Below, piece after piece: positions 1 to 10,834 of a stretch of DNA of 64,000 nucleotides (positions within the stretch are counted from its first letter, which is position 1; the number at the start of each line of letters is the position of its first letter). This stretch comes from Calophaca sinica. Lineage: Eukaryota > Streptophyta > Magnoliopsida > Fabales > Fabaceae. The notes beneath the pieces were generated by a model, which saw only the letters and a list, made by a program, of their open reading frames with translations, did not search any database and was not told the DNA's origin. The position numbers and the translations under genes were made by a program. The stretch covers positions 49,105,606 through 49,169,605 of the forward strand of contig CM073733.1 in the NCBI GenBank assembly GCA_037113605.1. The letters run 5' to 3'.

Positions 1-400
1 TTTAGTTTTCGTTTTGGACCCTTAACTATTATATTTTTCATTTTGGTCCCTTAAATTACAAAAATACGACACTTTCGTCCCCTAACTATTTTTTTTCATT
101 TACGTCCCTTAAGTTACGAAAATACGCCACATTCATCCCTTAAGTTACGAAAGTTATGCCAAATTCGTCCCTTTCATCTGTAATCTTTTTAAACAATAAA
201 GTCAAAATCATGTTCCTATCAGAATTCTTATTAATGAAGTAACATGATAAAAGGTAATGGAGCAAAAAAAAAAGTTTCAATGACCTATACACACAAAATA
301 AAGGGATTACAGACAGAAGGGACGAAAGCGACGTATTTTTGTAACTTAAAGGACTAAAATGAAAAATATAATAGTTAAGGGACTAAAAGTGCTATTTAGC

Positions 401-401
<1 letters not shown>
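1..401. mobile_element. Small inverted-repeat (MITE-like) element, left end at window edge
   Basis: The left 80 bases and the right end (about 310-401) are near-perfect inverted copies: both arms carry the segment that reads CCTTAACTATTATATTTTTC followed by a TTTTGGTCCCTTAA-type block and a CGACACTTTCGTCCC-type block. The left arm also has tandem variants of the CGTCCCTTAAGTTACGAAAA unit. The interior has no coding potential. The class is uncertain because the left boundary lies outside the window, so no target-site duplication can be checked. Confidence 0.7.

Positions 402-439
<38 letters not shown>
402..439. repeat. Poly(A) tract, 38 A
   Basis: An uninterrupted run of 38 A directly abuts the right end of the inverted-repeat element. 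It could be slippage at an A-rich target or the tail of an adjoining retroposed sequence; nothing else supports a LINE or SINE here. Confidence 0.9.
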
Positions 440-443
<4 letters not shown>

Positions 444-837
444 GTTTCCACTGAAGTAGTAAGGAAAAAATCCATGGAAAAGCTGAGGGGATAAAAAAGG
501 GCTGGTACTAAATTGGTTAAAAGGAAACGTCAACCTAAAAGGGAATCAGTGAAAACTGAAAAGCAAGAACACATTCAGTCTTATTTGATCAGTTTTGAAT
601 GAATGGTTCATTGAATGATGGTGTTCAATCAACATATCATGCGGAGGCTACAAAATTTCTTACGTGATCGAAATTACAATTCACTAATATTGATAATCTA
701 TCTTCATAAGGGGGGAAGACCTGCTTCAGCTCGAATCACACGTTAGGACCATGCTTGAACTTTTAGAAGAACGATTTTTATAAGCAAAATAATAACTTTC
801 ATATAAAAGTTTTCGGAAAAAGAAAAAGAATGTATTT
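440..837. other. Non-coding stretch downstream of the tRNA gene
   Basis: I see no gene, no long inverted repeat and no LTR signature here. The only functional hint is the T-run terminator of the neighbouring tRNA at its right edge. Confidence 0.6.
817..827 (-). terminator. RNA polymerase III terminator of the tRNA-Ser gene
   Basis: On the minus strand two runs of five T, separated by one C, lie 11-21 nt beyond the tRNA 3' end. A run of four or more T is the usual polymerase III stop signal. Confidence 0.75.
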
Positions 838-919
838 CGTCGACAGCAGGGTTCGAACCTGCGCGGGCGTAGCCCAACAGATTTCAAGTCTGTCTCCTTA
901 ACCACTCGGACATATCGAC
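838..919 (-). tRNA. tRNA-Ser (anticodon UGA)
   Basis: Read on the minus strand this 82-nt sequence folds as a complete class II tRNA. The acceptor stem pairs GTCGATA with TGTCGAC and is followed by a discriminator G. The D-arm contains the A-box-like GAGTGGTTAAGG. The anticodon arm is ACAGA-CT-TGA-AA-TCTGT, with the anticodon complement at 884-886. A long variable arm (GGGCTACGCCC) and a T-arm with the B box GGTTCGAACCC follow. The long variable arm and the discriminator G are serine-tRNA identity features. There is no intron and no encoded CCA, as expected for a nuclear eukaryotic gene; the sequence does not resemble the plastid trnS-UGA. All stems pair, so I expect it to be functional. Confidence 0.96.
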
Positions 920-1171
920 GTTGTTGAACCTTCGAAATACTATTAGATATTTAAAAACATAATTCATTAGAATTGAATTTAAGCTTTACTTGTTACTTTT
1001 TTTAATTAATAATCTCAAATCACTCATGGGATTTCGGATTATGTTATACTAATGTATATTTATAATTTTGTAAAAGTGGCTGTCCATCTTTTAGGAATAT
1101 TCGTTCGTGATAATAATGCCTAAAAGCTTTGCGTTTAAAAGATTCGTAAGCACCTTTGTTTATTTTTGGTT
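920..1171. other. AT-rich non-coding DNA upstream of the tRNA
   Basis: No gene or clear repeat structure is visible. Plant tRNA genes often have upstream CAA motifs and a TATA-like element, but I see no arrangement here that I would call. Confidence 0.5.
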
Positions 1172-1201
1172 AAATTATATTTTTAGTCTCTTATGTTTAT
1201 T

Positions 1202-1724
1202 TTAGTTTTCAGTTTGAGTCTTTATGTATTATTTGTTTCGAATTTGTCCCTCACGTTACTAACGTTATATTAATATGGTCAGTGGCAGACCTAGGACCCT
1301 GGATCAGTGGGTGCATAAAATTTTAAAATCACTAAAATTATAACAAGAGCATGATTTTTGATAACACAAAACAGGTTTTCGGACTTAAAAAAATAGAAAG
1401 GTTTCGGAATTAAAAAAATTACAAGAGGAAATAACAAAACAACATAGATCGAATTAATTATTTTAGTTTTCAGTTTGAACCTTTATGTATTATTTGTTTT
1501 GAATTGGTCCCTCACGTTACTAACGTTATATTAATATGGTCAGTGGCGGACCTAGGACCCTGGGTCAGTGGGTGCATAAAATTTTAAAATCACTAAAATT
1601 ATAACAAGAGCATATTTTTGATAAACACAAAACAGGTTTTTGGACTTAAAAAAATAAAAAGGTTTCAGAATTAAAAAAATTACAAGAGAAAATAACAAAA
1701 CAACATAGACCGAATTAACAGAGA
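1202..1724. repeat. Direct tandem duplication, period about 261 bp
   Basis: Two adjacent copies (about 1202-1462 and 1463-1724) match over nearly their full length, from AGTTTTCAGTTTGA through the start of the hAT-type element to the poly-purine AACAAAACAACATAGA block. The duplicated unit includes the target duplication AATATGGT and the first ~180 bp of the hAT-type element, so duplication came after that insertion. The first copy is the more diverged at the transposon tip (CAGTGGCAGA against CAGTGGCGGA). Confidence 0.88.
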
Positions 1725-2037
1725 CCCAATTACAACAGAAAAAATACAAGAGAAAATTAATATAGGAATCATACTAGGGTTTTAGTCTAAAATGAGGGAA
1801 ATCTGAACCTAGTAAAAGGAGGAAACAGATACAGAAAATGACACTCATTAACACGAGGAAGAGTGGGTCGAGACGTGAGAACAGTTGCATTGAGTTTTGA
1901 GTGAGAGAGACAAGAGATTGTTGGGGTAGTCGGTGCAAATCTTAAATTTTAGGGGTTCAAAATAAAAAATATAAGCTAGTAAGTGTTATTTTTAAAAACT
2001 GGGTGTGGGCACTGAACCCAACGTGGGTCCGCCACTG
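1541..2037. mobile_element. Non-autonomous hAT-type element with intact 8-bp TSD
   Basis: The element begins CAGTGGCGGACC and ends GGTCCGCCACTG, a perfect 12-bp terminal inverted repeat. It is flanked by identical 8-bp direct repeats AATATGGT at 1533-1540 and 2038-2045. An 8-bp target duplication with CAGTGGCGGA-type ends is characteristic of plant hAT transposons. The 497-bp body has no open frame of note, so it is non-autonomous. It sits inside the left arm of the larger inverted-repeat element. Confidence 0.92.
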
Positions 2038-2147
2038 AATATGGTCCTTCCATTACTAATATCGTGAAAGTTAGCTTATGTTGAAGTTAACTGATGATTT
2101 GACAGCTGAGTTGTTATGTATGGAACCAAATTGTAACCATAAAGGTA

Positions 2148-2732
2148 AATTCTTCCATACCCATAAAAAATGTGGGTATCGATACCCATAAGTGAAAATG
2201 ACAAAAACAATTTCAATAAAAAACAAAAAATCATAATTCAAACATAAATTATAAATAACAAACTAAATAAAATATATAAAACGAACTCTAAATAAAAGAT
2301 TAAATCGAAATATCAAAAGAAATTGATATCATGTATAAATTATTTAGTAAAACAATAGAAGAAATTGATAAAAATATAATTTTATTACTAGGAATGATAT
2401 AAGAAAAGAAAAATAAGTTAGAAATAAAATTAAACAGTTTATACAAACATTAAAATATTATTTAAGTAGAGATTTAAATATTTAACTAGAGATCTAAATA
2501 ACAGAAATAGAGAAAGAATAAAAAGACTCCTTAAAAAAGTGAAAATATATTAATAAATATAGAAATTCTTTAAAGAAATTCTCTTAGACCTCACACTAAC
2601 CGATATGAAAACTAAGAATTTAATTTCACTTAAAATAAAGTTAAAAAAATAATGTGACATCAAATAATTAGTCACTGGATACCCATACCCAATAAAACTC
2701 CAGGGTACTGGAGTTGTCACGAACCATAAAAT
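2148..2732. other. AT-rich insert in the left arm of the inverted-repeat element
   Basis: Alignment by eye with the right arm (3625-3850) shows about 580 extra bases here. The insert is very AT-rich, has no coding potential, and has related GGGTATCGATACCC and GGATACCCATACCC motifs near its two ends, suggesting a second small nested element. Boundaries are approximate. Confidence 0.4.
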
Positions 2733-2801
2733 AACGTAAGGGACCAAATCGACAAATTAGTCATCTTTCCCAAAATGATGTCTTAGGATTTCTAGGTTTT
2801 T

Positions 2802-3193
2802 TTGCCAATTTCTTCTTCTGGGATTTCTTGTTGTAGAATATGTAATGAAAAAGAATTTGAGAGCTCCAAAAGCTTGGAAGCTCCTTGTGCTTGTTCCGGT
2901 ACGGCAAAGGTAAAACCAGAATTTATAAAGCTTTTCTGGGTTTGCCTCTTCTATTGTGATTTTGGGAATCGTCTCATGATCTATACCCATGTTTTGTTGT
3001 CCAGTTTGCACATAGAGATTACATTCAGACATGGTGCAATGTCTTAGGGTATTATTATTAGTTTTTAACAGATACCTCTTCCATTATCCCAAGCGCCGAG
3101 CATATTTGATGAGCAGAAACTGATTCTTCTTTTTTCTTGTTTTTGCAGCAATATGAACCTGATTATCTTTTACGGCTTGGTTGTTTTAAGTAA
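2802..3193 (+). pseudogene. RING-CH (RINGv, MARCH-type) E3 ligase gene fragment, decayed
   Basis: Three exon-like blocks are in the right order. Exon 1 ends at 2909 with CRICNEKEFESSKSLEAPC, then AC-SGTAK and a GT donor (2910). Exon 2 starts at 3005 after a TTGTTGTCCAG acceptor and reads FAHRDYIQTWCN. Exon 3 starts at 3149 after TTTTTGCAG and reads QYEPDY, then stops at 3191-3193. In intact plant RINGv proteins the domain is C-x2-C, C-x-C, H-x2-C, C-x2-C and recruits E2 enzymes to ubiquitinate membrane proteins. Here the first four cysteines and the histidine remain, the HRDC cysteine is Tyr, and the NTTCEIC part with the last Cys pair is missing from exon 2. The fragment lacks the rest of the protein and lies between inverted repeats, so I read it as a captured, dead copy. 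Exon boundaries are inferred from motifs. Confidence 0.75.
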
Positions 3194-3624
3194 GAATGAC
3201 ACGAAAGAGAATTGAACGAGAGAGAATGAGATCCTCGTCTGATTGGGATGCATAAAAAATGTGAAGAAGGAAAAAAAAAAAGCATGGGTTCCACGCGGAA
3301 AAATTTTCTCCGCCAAAGTGGCGAGAAAATGGCTGCGTTGCTTTGTTTCCTTCTTTTATCGCTTCTATCCTTTTTTCTCTCGTAATATTTCAAATTATTT
3401 AAATTTTTAGTCAAGGATATTGATGTTTTTTAAAAAATAATCAACACTTTTCTCTTCTCATTTTCTGTTCTTTTTTTTATTCCAATCAACACCCTAAATC
3501 TACCTAATTTCTCACAATTTTATCTCTTTTCATACTTTCTCTTCACAATTTCTCTCTTCACATTTTGGGAAAAAAATTTGCAAAAAACCTGGAAACCCTA
3601 GGTCACTATTTTGGGGAAGAACGC
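3194..3624. other. Non-coding interior of the inverted-repeat element
   Basis: This stretch is pyrimidine-rich (runs such as TCTCTTCACAATTTCTCTC) and has no supported coding sequence. The largest open frame on the minus strand is low-complexity. It could be the 3' continuation of the captured gene or plain filler. Confidence 0.5.
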
Positions 3625-3850
3625 TCATTAGTCGATTTGGTCTCTTATCTTATTTTTTAGTTTCAATTTAGTCCCCCACGTGCCAACTCAACTTTGAGAT
3701 CATCTGTTAACTGTCACATAAGCTAACTTTCACGGTGTTAGTAACAGAAAGATCATGTTGATATAATATTCGTAACGTAAGAGACCAATTCGAAACAAAT
3801 AATACAAAAGTAACCTAATGAAACTTAAAAAAAGTATAATTTAAATTTTT
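3625..3850. repeat. Right inverted arm of the RINGv-carrying element
   Basis: This arm is inverted relative to pieces at 1190-1272, 2046-2147 and 2733-2765. Shared blocks include CTAACTTTCACGGTGTTAGT (against ACTAATATCGTGAAAGTTAG) and the GGTCTCTTA / TAAGGGACC block next to TCGATTTGG. Confidence 0.7.
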
Positions 3851-4252
3851 ATAATTATTTATTTTATGTATCAAGGTTGCAGGCTTGCAGCCGACGTGCA
3901 ACGATGTGTGCTTTATTTTATATTTTTTTTTTGGGGATGTCTTCTCCTGGTGTAGTACTTTATTTATTTATTTTTTTGGTGCACCTCGTGTACTTTATTT
4001 TATACTAACTTAAAACGAAAAATAATAGGTTGAAATCGTAACATTTTCATACCCAAAAAATAAAATAAAAATGAAACTGTAACATTTTAGCCATGTGTTA
4101 TTTTATATATATATCATTGACGTTTTGTAAAGAGTAGACATTATTGCTTTGGTTTGCGTAAAAAAAAAGAAGATATTATTGCTTTGGTTGTGAATAGTCT
4201 AGTTTGGTACAATTTCTCGTTTCGGGTAGTCTTTTACTAGAAATAAATATTT
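3851..4252. other. Non-coding AT-rich spacer
   Basis: I see only simple-sequence stretches (T-runs near 3920 and 3970, short TA runs near 4108) and a repeated TATTGCTTTGGTT phrase near 4141 and 4176. No gene. Confidence 0.5.
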
Positions 4253-4785
4253 GGCTTAAATATGTTTTTAATCTTTTAAATTGGGAAAAAATTTAATTTT
4301 AGTACCTAAAAAAAAATCATCTATTTTTGGTTTCTTTAGTTTAAAAATATATCACATTTAGTCCTTGTGAGTTTGGTTTTAGTCCCTCAAAAATATTTCG
4401 TCTGCTTTTAGTCCCTTAGTTTGGAAATGTATCACATTTAATCCCTGCGTCTGTTTTCGTATGCTTTTTGACTGATGTTGCTGGGAATAATAAAATCGAA
4501 CCAGGTGTTAGAGAGGTTGCAGAGAGAGAGAAATAAGGTACTAAAACCAAACTAAAAGCAGAGACTAAAAAGCAGACAAAAACAGTCGCAGGGACTAAAT
4601 GTGACACATTTCCAAACTAAACGGACCAAAATCAGACGAAATTTTTTTGAGGAACTAAAACTAAACTCGCAGGGACTAAATGTGACACATTTTAAAACTA
4701 AAGGGACCAAAAGCAGACGAAATTTTTTTGAGGGACTAAAACCATACTTTTCCCTAATTTAAGGGACAAAAACATATTTAAAGCT
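4253..4785. mobile_element. Terminal-inverted-repeat element with 8-bp TSD
   Basis: The left end GGCTTAAATATGTTTTTA and the right end AAAAACATATTTAAAGCT are inverted copies, flanked by the direct repeat AAATATTT at 4245-4252 and 4786-4793. The interior is built of inverted, tandemly iterated units of the TTTAGTCCCT and GACGAAATTTTTTTGAGG type and a CGCAGGGACTAAATGTGACA unit that occurs twice. No transposase frame is present. The TSD length fits hAT-like elements; a low-complexity AT target weakens that evidence. Confidence 0.75.
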
Positions 4786-4832
4786 AAATATTTTTATCCT
4801 TAACTGATAAAAAATCCATATAAGTTTATGGG

Positions 4833-5230
4833 TGATCTTTCGGTCGAATATATATTTTAGAATTTTTAAATAGGTTTATGAACTAAAAATATTTGTAATT
4901 GGGTCCCTGAACTTTTCAATAATTTGTAATTGAATCCCTAAATTTTAATCGGGTCCCTAGACTTGTAAATAATTTATAATTAGGTCACTGAACTTTTAAA
5001 TAATTTGTAACCGGATTCATGCTTATTGACGAATTCCGAAATCTAATTACAAATTTTTTAAAAATTTAGTGACCTAATTATAAATTATTTAAAAGTTTAG
5101 GGATCTAAATAAAATTTAGGGACCGAATTACAAATTCTTGACAACTTCATGGACCTAATTTCAAACTTTTTTAATTTAGAGACTTATTTAGAAATTTTCA
5201 AATAGTTAAAGGACCGATAGAGTAATTAAA
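4833..5230. mobile_element. Inverted-repeat (MITE-like) element
   Basis: The left arm (TTTCGGTCGAATATATATTT ... AATTGGGTCCCTGAAC) and the right arm (TTTAGAGACTTATTTAGAAA ... GGACCGATAGAGTAATT) are inverted copies, and the centre repeats AAATAATTTGTAAT and GGTCCCTA phrases. No coding sequence. The right end lies at the junction with the solo LTR starting at 5234. Confidence 0.6.
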
Positions 5231-5233
5231 CTT

Positions 5234-7371
5234 TGTAGCGACCGAAAAATCCGGTGGGATTTTATTCAAGTTAATGGAGTCGCCACCAATGATTTATTGA
5301 TTTAGGGAAAAATATTGGAAAAACCCTTTTTTGAAGAAGAAGGCCTTTGAGACCAGATTTGGGTTAGGTAATCGATTATGCTTAGGGAAGATATTAACAC
5401 CCTATATCATCATTTCGAAAAAGGTTACCTCTAATTAATCATGCCAAATTTATCAACTTCTAAAAATGTCTATTTCCCTTTTTATTAAAAAGATAAGAAT
5501 TAATAAAGAAAACGTAATAAAAGTTATTTATTTTTGCACTTGACAGGAGTTGGCTCCTGCTCCTACGTATCTCCGGATGCAGTGGAGAAATCAAAAGCTA
5601 CGTAGTTCTTGGGTAGAAAATAGTTGTGTGTTGGTTGATTTTAATTAATCAATTTGTGACTTAATTTATATGGTTTGCGTAGTGATCAAACCAAAAGTGG
5701 ATTTGGCGTAATAACTACTAATATTTTAAGATATTTTATTAAGATTTTTGTAATGACCAAACCAAAAGAGGATATGGAGTAGTCATTGATTTTAAGTTTT
5801 TCAAAATCGGAAAAGGGTTTGCGTAGTGACCAAACCAAAAGTGGATTTGGCATTGTCACTACTAATATTTATTAGATTTTTTATTAGGAAATTATGATGA
5901 CCAAACCAAAAGAAGATTTGGAGGACTTTAAAATAAAAATTGTGTGGTTAATAAAAGGAATGGGTATTAGAAAAAGGTTTTAATAAAATAAATAATAAAA
6001 AAAGAAAGGGGTTGATAAGAAAAGGGGGCGGAAGACCCAATGAGTCTCATTTGGGAACCCTAATTCGAAACACTGCTAAGCAGCAGCCATGAGACATAGG
6101 GATAGAAAGGGGGAAGCAAGTTGGGGGAAAAGAAGAGGAAGAGGCTGGTGCGCGCGGCCAAACGGCCATGCGCATGACTGGGGGGCGAGAGAGACTGCGG
6201 CGAAGCCGCAGGAGAAGAGAGGGAAAGGCGGGGGAGGGAGAGGTAGCGCGAACGAGGAGGAGCACGAACGGGAAAAGGTGTGAACCGCGGTTCAGGCGTA
6301 GAGACGAATGGCGGCTCGCAATGGTGGATAGCTAAAAAGGGCCGCGCGCACGGTGGTAGTTGCCCACCGGTGCGGCGACATGCAGTGGCTCAACCTTCTC
6401 CTTCTCTTTATCAGGTCTCTTTCTTCCTAGTTTTTTTGATTCACCCTTTTTAATCCCTAATCTCTCTTCCTGATTTCACTTTCTCTTATTCCTTTCTATG
6501 ATTTATTCTATGATTGTTCTTTAGTTTCAGTTCCTATGTTTTTGTTCTCTGGTTCTCATCTTATGTTGGCTCACAGGATACCGTTATTGACACCCTATTT
6601 ACAAGAACCTATACTGATTAAATCAAGACACAAAAATGTTCGAAAGGTCCTACCTGGATTTTGAGTAGGAGGTACTGACACTGGTTCTTTCTCTTTTCTC
6701 TTCTGCTTCTACGATTCCTTCTTCTATGTTACTGTCTCGTTCCTCCTCTTAATACCCAACCCTTTCTCTCTCATGTTTAAAACTCAATTGAATTAGGACC
6801 CCAATGTGGAGCCTCTAATTATTTGCTTGGAGGTAAAACGAATTCAAAAAATCCTCAGAAAATTCCCCCATTTACTGTATCTGTGTATTGGTATTTATAG
6901 AGTTGAAGAGCTCTAATGGGACAATGTTGGCCTGCTTGTTGCAGGGATGTGGGAAGTCTGAAGGATGCAGGTGGTTGTAGAGTGGTGCCTGCAAAGCTGC
7001 TTGGTTGGAGAAGAAATGGAAAAAAAACAAAGGAACAAGAAGAAAAGACTTTGGACTCATTGCTAAAAAAATGTTGTTGCTTATTGGTCAGGATGCGCAT
7101 AGCATCCTTGCATTTTCTTTTGTATTTTTGGTTTTTTTATTCATTCTGATTTTATAAATTTTGGACTTGTAATAGACTTTGGTTTGTATTTTGGGCTTGT
7201 GCTTGGTGATAGTAATTTGTAAAAAAAAAGGCCAGCTATTTGTGCCTCTTTTTTTTATCGTAATTGGGCTGGAATTGGCCATAAAAAACTAACACAAAAA
7301 TGAGTCCAACTATTATCCCTAAAAGCAAAAATAAATTAAAAGAGGTGAGTGGACAAAATTGGGGTATAACA
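5234..7371 (-). mobile_element. Solo LTR, Ogre/Tat-like Ty3 family
   Basis: The minus-strand LTR starts TGTTATACCCCAATTTTGTC at 7371 and ends GGATTTTTCGGTCGCTACA at 5234, with TG..CA ends and near-identical 5-bp flanks (AACTT at 5229-5233, AACCT at 7372-7376). Its 3' terminal block (GGAGCC/GGAGTCGCCACCAAT, then GATATTGGAAAA-type and AACCAGATTTG-type blocks) and its 5' start match, in inverse orientation, the two LTRs at 50,920 and 57,519. It therefore belongs to the same lineage but a different subfamily. No primer site or internal region adjoins it. The open frames within (for example around 6047-6283) are GC-biased chance frames. Confidence 0.82.
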
Positions 7372-10300
7372 AACCTTATAAAAAAGATATATGAGAGAAT
7401 TGTTAAATATGAATATATTTATATAGGCTTTCTGTGACACCCTCTACCCCACATGTTGATATTTAAGAATAAAACCAATTAAAATAACATGTAGTAAAAT
7501 TTTCAGCCAAAATAAAATTTCAAACCAAGGATAGAGTTGACACACTCAATTCTTAACATTGCGGAAAGAAATTAAAAGTCAATACAATGACAGTCTAAAA
7601 TAAACAAATAAGAATAAGTACCCCGATATCACAACTATTTCAGAGCTGACCTTTAAATAATTACATCAGTAAATAACATCTAAATGAAACAGATCGTAAC
7701 AACAGAAAAATGGAAATCCTAAACTACGCGGTGATTGCATCCAACAATCACTCCCCAGCCATGATATCCTCATCACCTGCAAGCTCATCATCTAAACATG
7801 CACAACGGCGCATGAGCAGCTACAATAAAGGGGTTATAAATCATAAACTAGAATAACACTGACAACATAGGAATTAGATGAAGCAATGCACATAACATAT
7901 AACACATAGGCCTACTAATCATCTAACATCATAACTAACGCAAACGCACAACATAAGGCTACACCGTCAACGACGTAATCCCAGACTCGAGCTAACATCT
8001 ACTCTGCCTATGCATAGGTCTTACAACTCTAACCAGCTGTGTCCTTTCAAACTTATTAGTGTAAACGATGGAGTACTCATGAACGGGCTCCCTAAAGGCT
8101 AGGTCCCATAAACGGAGGTGAGGCCCATAAGTTGGCCTTGCAGAGCTGAGTCTCCTTTAATCATTCGGAATAAGTACCCGTAAGTGGGCTTCGTAGAGCT
8201 GGGCCTCATTCAACATTCGGATTACGCATCCAATGATAACCATAAGGTACTTCTCGGCCAAACCGCGACGAGTTCTTGCCCATATTCTGACAAGGTTGTC
8301 CCTAAATGCGGGTAAGCCTGCTAACTTATAACATTTAGCATACCCATCAAGCCTTAGTAACTTATCGATAATAACAACATCATCACGGTACCTCTCATTA
8401 GCACGTCGACAAGCTTCCGCAACCTTAGAACAAGTCCAAGTAATCATCCTACCTCACAACACTAAGTTTTTAATTTAACTTGCTCTTAACTCTTAACTCC
8501 TAGCTCTAGTGATTAAACTCTAGTTAATCTATCATGTTATATCATCACTTAAATTACTCTTTTTAACCCTAAATACCCTTAATATATTAGGTAAGATGAC
8601 ACTGCCCTAGGCCGAACGACGAACCAACACGTGAGAACTCAGCGCCATAAGGCTGTCCAGAGGGCGCCTGACGCCAGCACAGGGTGGGCGCCCCTGCCCC
8701 CCAGTATTGTCTGACAAACTTTACGAAATTATTAAATTGTGATCTCACGTTTTTTGGGACGATCGGACATACCGTACTACTCCTAAATAATTATAGAACA
8801 CTAATTTAAAGGGTTTAGGTCATTATCTAACACCTATGGATTTTAAAAATTCGATTAGTGAAACTCTGAGATTTTCTGTCAACACTTAGTCATTTTTCTG
8901 TTAGTTTTTCTGCATACTAGTTGTCTGACCCTTGAAGCTTCACTTAGTCCTACTCTTACTCCTTTAAACAATCGCCATATAAAAGCCATCATCAATCCTA
9001 GATACTAGGATCCATTTGAGTCCATAACTTAGTCACTTAGGCCCATACATTTACCTTATAAAATTTTGCATAAACATCTCCTGCTACTTATACTTACAAA
9101 TCCATACTCACAAGGCACACTACAATAGAAATAGAATCTCAAATTAACACTAATCATAAAGAAGCAAGTGAACACAATTATTCATTAATCATCGCAGTCA
9201 CATATATTCCACAAGAATTCAATCCACACCAACACAATTAAACCATGCATACATGACAATTAACACACACTCAAATCAAATTAGGCAACATAAAGGTATC
9301 CTAGTCAATTCTATAACTACAACAGTACCAGAATGTGAATTTTCCCACCACAATGGCGGTGGTACTCAAACACGCACAACTGTGCCAAGCGTAGGGACCA
9401 TGGGAAGTCCCTATTGCTTAATCAATTCCATAAGCCCACTAATCAAGTATCATTTTACTCTCTTACCTTAGAAATCGAATTCCCTGGCAAGAGATCAAAA
9501 GATTGAGTCCAATTCCTTCCTCGATAGCCCAATCCTTTAATACCCAAAGACCATTGCAAAAATGACAAGAAATGAGTGAAAACCATCATAAAAAATGTAG
9601 GAAGATAATGTGAGACAAGGAGACTTACCCTTAAATAAAATTTCTCAAGAACAATGGATAAGAGAAGACAAATGCTAGTCCAAACCCGGATTCCTTTGCC
9701 TTAACTCAAACCAAGAACTTCTAAGAGTAGAAAATGTAGAGAAATGGGAGAAAGGAACAACTTTTGGTTTTGCTTTTGAGAAGGAGAGGCTATGAATGTG
9801 TTTAAGGGTGGTTATTAAGGGTTAATGGAAATGTTAGACCCTTGGTTCGATAACTCATTCAAAACTAATCGTTTTGGGTCCCACAAGGTCTAAAAAAAGT
9901 CACCAAATCGCGCAAAAATGCATCAAAACACGCAGCTGTCAAATGATAGCAAGCGCCAGGCGCCTGGGCAGTGTGGGCGCCCTGCACCCTGGCTCTATCT
10001 GACTGGGGCTCCCTACGCCTCATGGTGGGTGCCCTGTGCTATTGTTTTGGTCATAACTCGGGTTACGGGTGTCCGATTAAGGCGTTCTTGGTAGAGTTAG
10101 AAATGTAACATCCTCAATTTATTAACCTTGCTTAATGTGTGATTGTGTGTGTATAAGTGTATTTTTGTGAGCCTAGGTGTGTATGGTGGAGTTTGTCAGT
10201 GTCTTTAAGTATTCGGCTGTGTGCTTGCTTTCTGTGCTTTTGTGTAAGAGTAAGTGTGAGACTTGTAAGGTTTTGGAGGGTTATAAGAGGTAGAGAAGTG

Positions 10301-10554
10301 CTTGATAATGTCCTAGTATTAGTCCTAGAAGCCTCATAAAATTTGAGATCAATCGGAGCTAGAATTAGGTTTTTATGTTATTCGTGCCCTTGGGCGAGTG
10401 CGAGTTTTTGATTGAGTAAATGAGACTTTGAACCTTTTTTCTTGAGTCCATTTGATGTCCTCTTATGTTAGGAATCATGTTTAAATGTTAGAGTATCAAG
10501 TTATGGGTCGTACGAGCGTCAAAATAGAAGAAATCGCGCGAAAACGGAACCTAC

Positions 10555-10825
10555 TACGCAGATGCGCGTGACGCGCGCTTGAGAAGCCCTGAGGCTCGTG
10601 TGACGCACGCAGTGTATGGATCCTTCTGTGACACGTGTCGCATTTTGATTGGAACAATGGGACCTCTGAGGAAGCGACACATGGCACGCATGCGGGAGAG
10701 TACTTTGCACTGAAGGAACCGTCTCAGACGCGTGTGGTGCACGCGCAAAAGCGCGTGGCGCACGCTGAGATAGAGAAGCAACGCAGAAATGCGTGTGGGG
10801 CGCGAGTGGCACGCGCCCAGTGACC
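10555..10825. repeat. GC-rich imperfect palindromic motif array in LTR U3
   Basis: At least five variants of one motif are seen: GCGCGTGACGCGCGC, CTCGTGTGACGCACGC, GCGTGTGGTGCACGCGC, GCGCGTGGCGCACGC and GTGTGGGGCGCGAGTGG. They are far more GC-rich than the surroundings and sit just upstream of the TATA-like box at 10,835. Confidence 0.8.
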
Positions 10826-10834
10826 CACTTTGCC

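Larger units (their letters stand above)
1172..3850. mobile_element. Long-inverted-repeat element carrying a gene fragment (Pack-type candidate)
   Basis: The outer arms are inverted copies. The left arm starts near 1172 (TTAAATTATATTTTTAGTC) and resumes at 2733-2765 (AAGGGACCAAATCGACAAAT). The right arm, 3625-3850, runs the other way (ATTAGTCGATTTGGTC ... ACCAATTCGAAACAAATAAT ... AGTATAATTTAA). The left arm is interrupted by a hAT-type element (1541-2037) and by an AT-rich insert (about 2148-2732). Between the arms lies a decayed RING-CH gene fragment. Arms of roughly 230 bp or more plus a host exon cargo resemble Pack-MULEs, but I found no convincing 9-bp target duplication and no transposase, so the class is inference. 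Confidence 0.5.

Noticed and set aside
838..919. Possible plastid origin of the tRNA
   Set aside because: The stems and variable arm follow the nuclear tRNA-Ser pattern, and flanking DNA shows no plastid sequence.
6047..6283. GC-rich overlapping frames
   Set aside because: Chance frames within the Ogre/Tat-like solo LTR; Arg/Gly-rich composition only.
8157..8447. 96-codon minus-strand frame inside the Ty3 solo LTR
   Set aside because: Within an LTR that has clear ends and a target duplication; no recognisable domain.
10496..10823. Several overlapping open frames on both strands
   Set aside because: Product of the GC-rich motif array in the LTR, with stop-poor composition in all frames.
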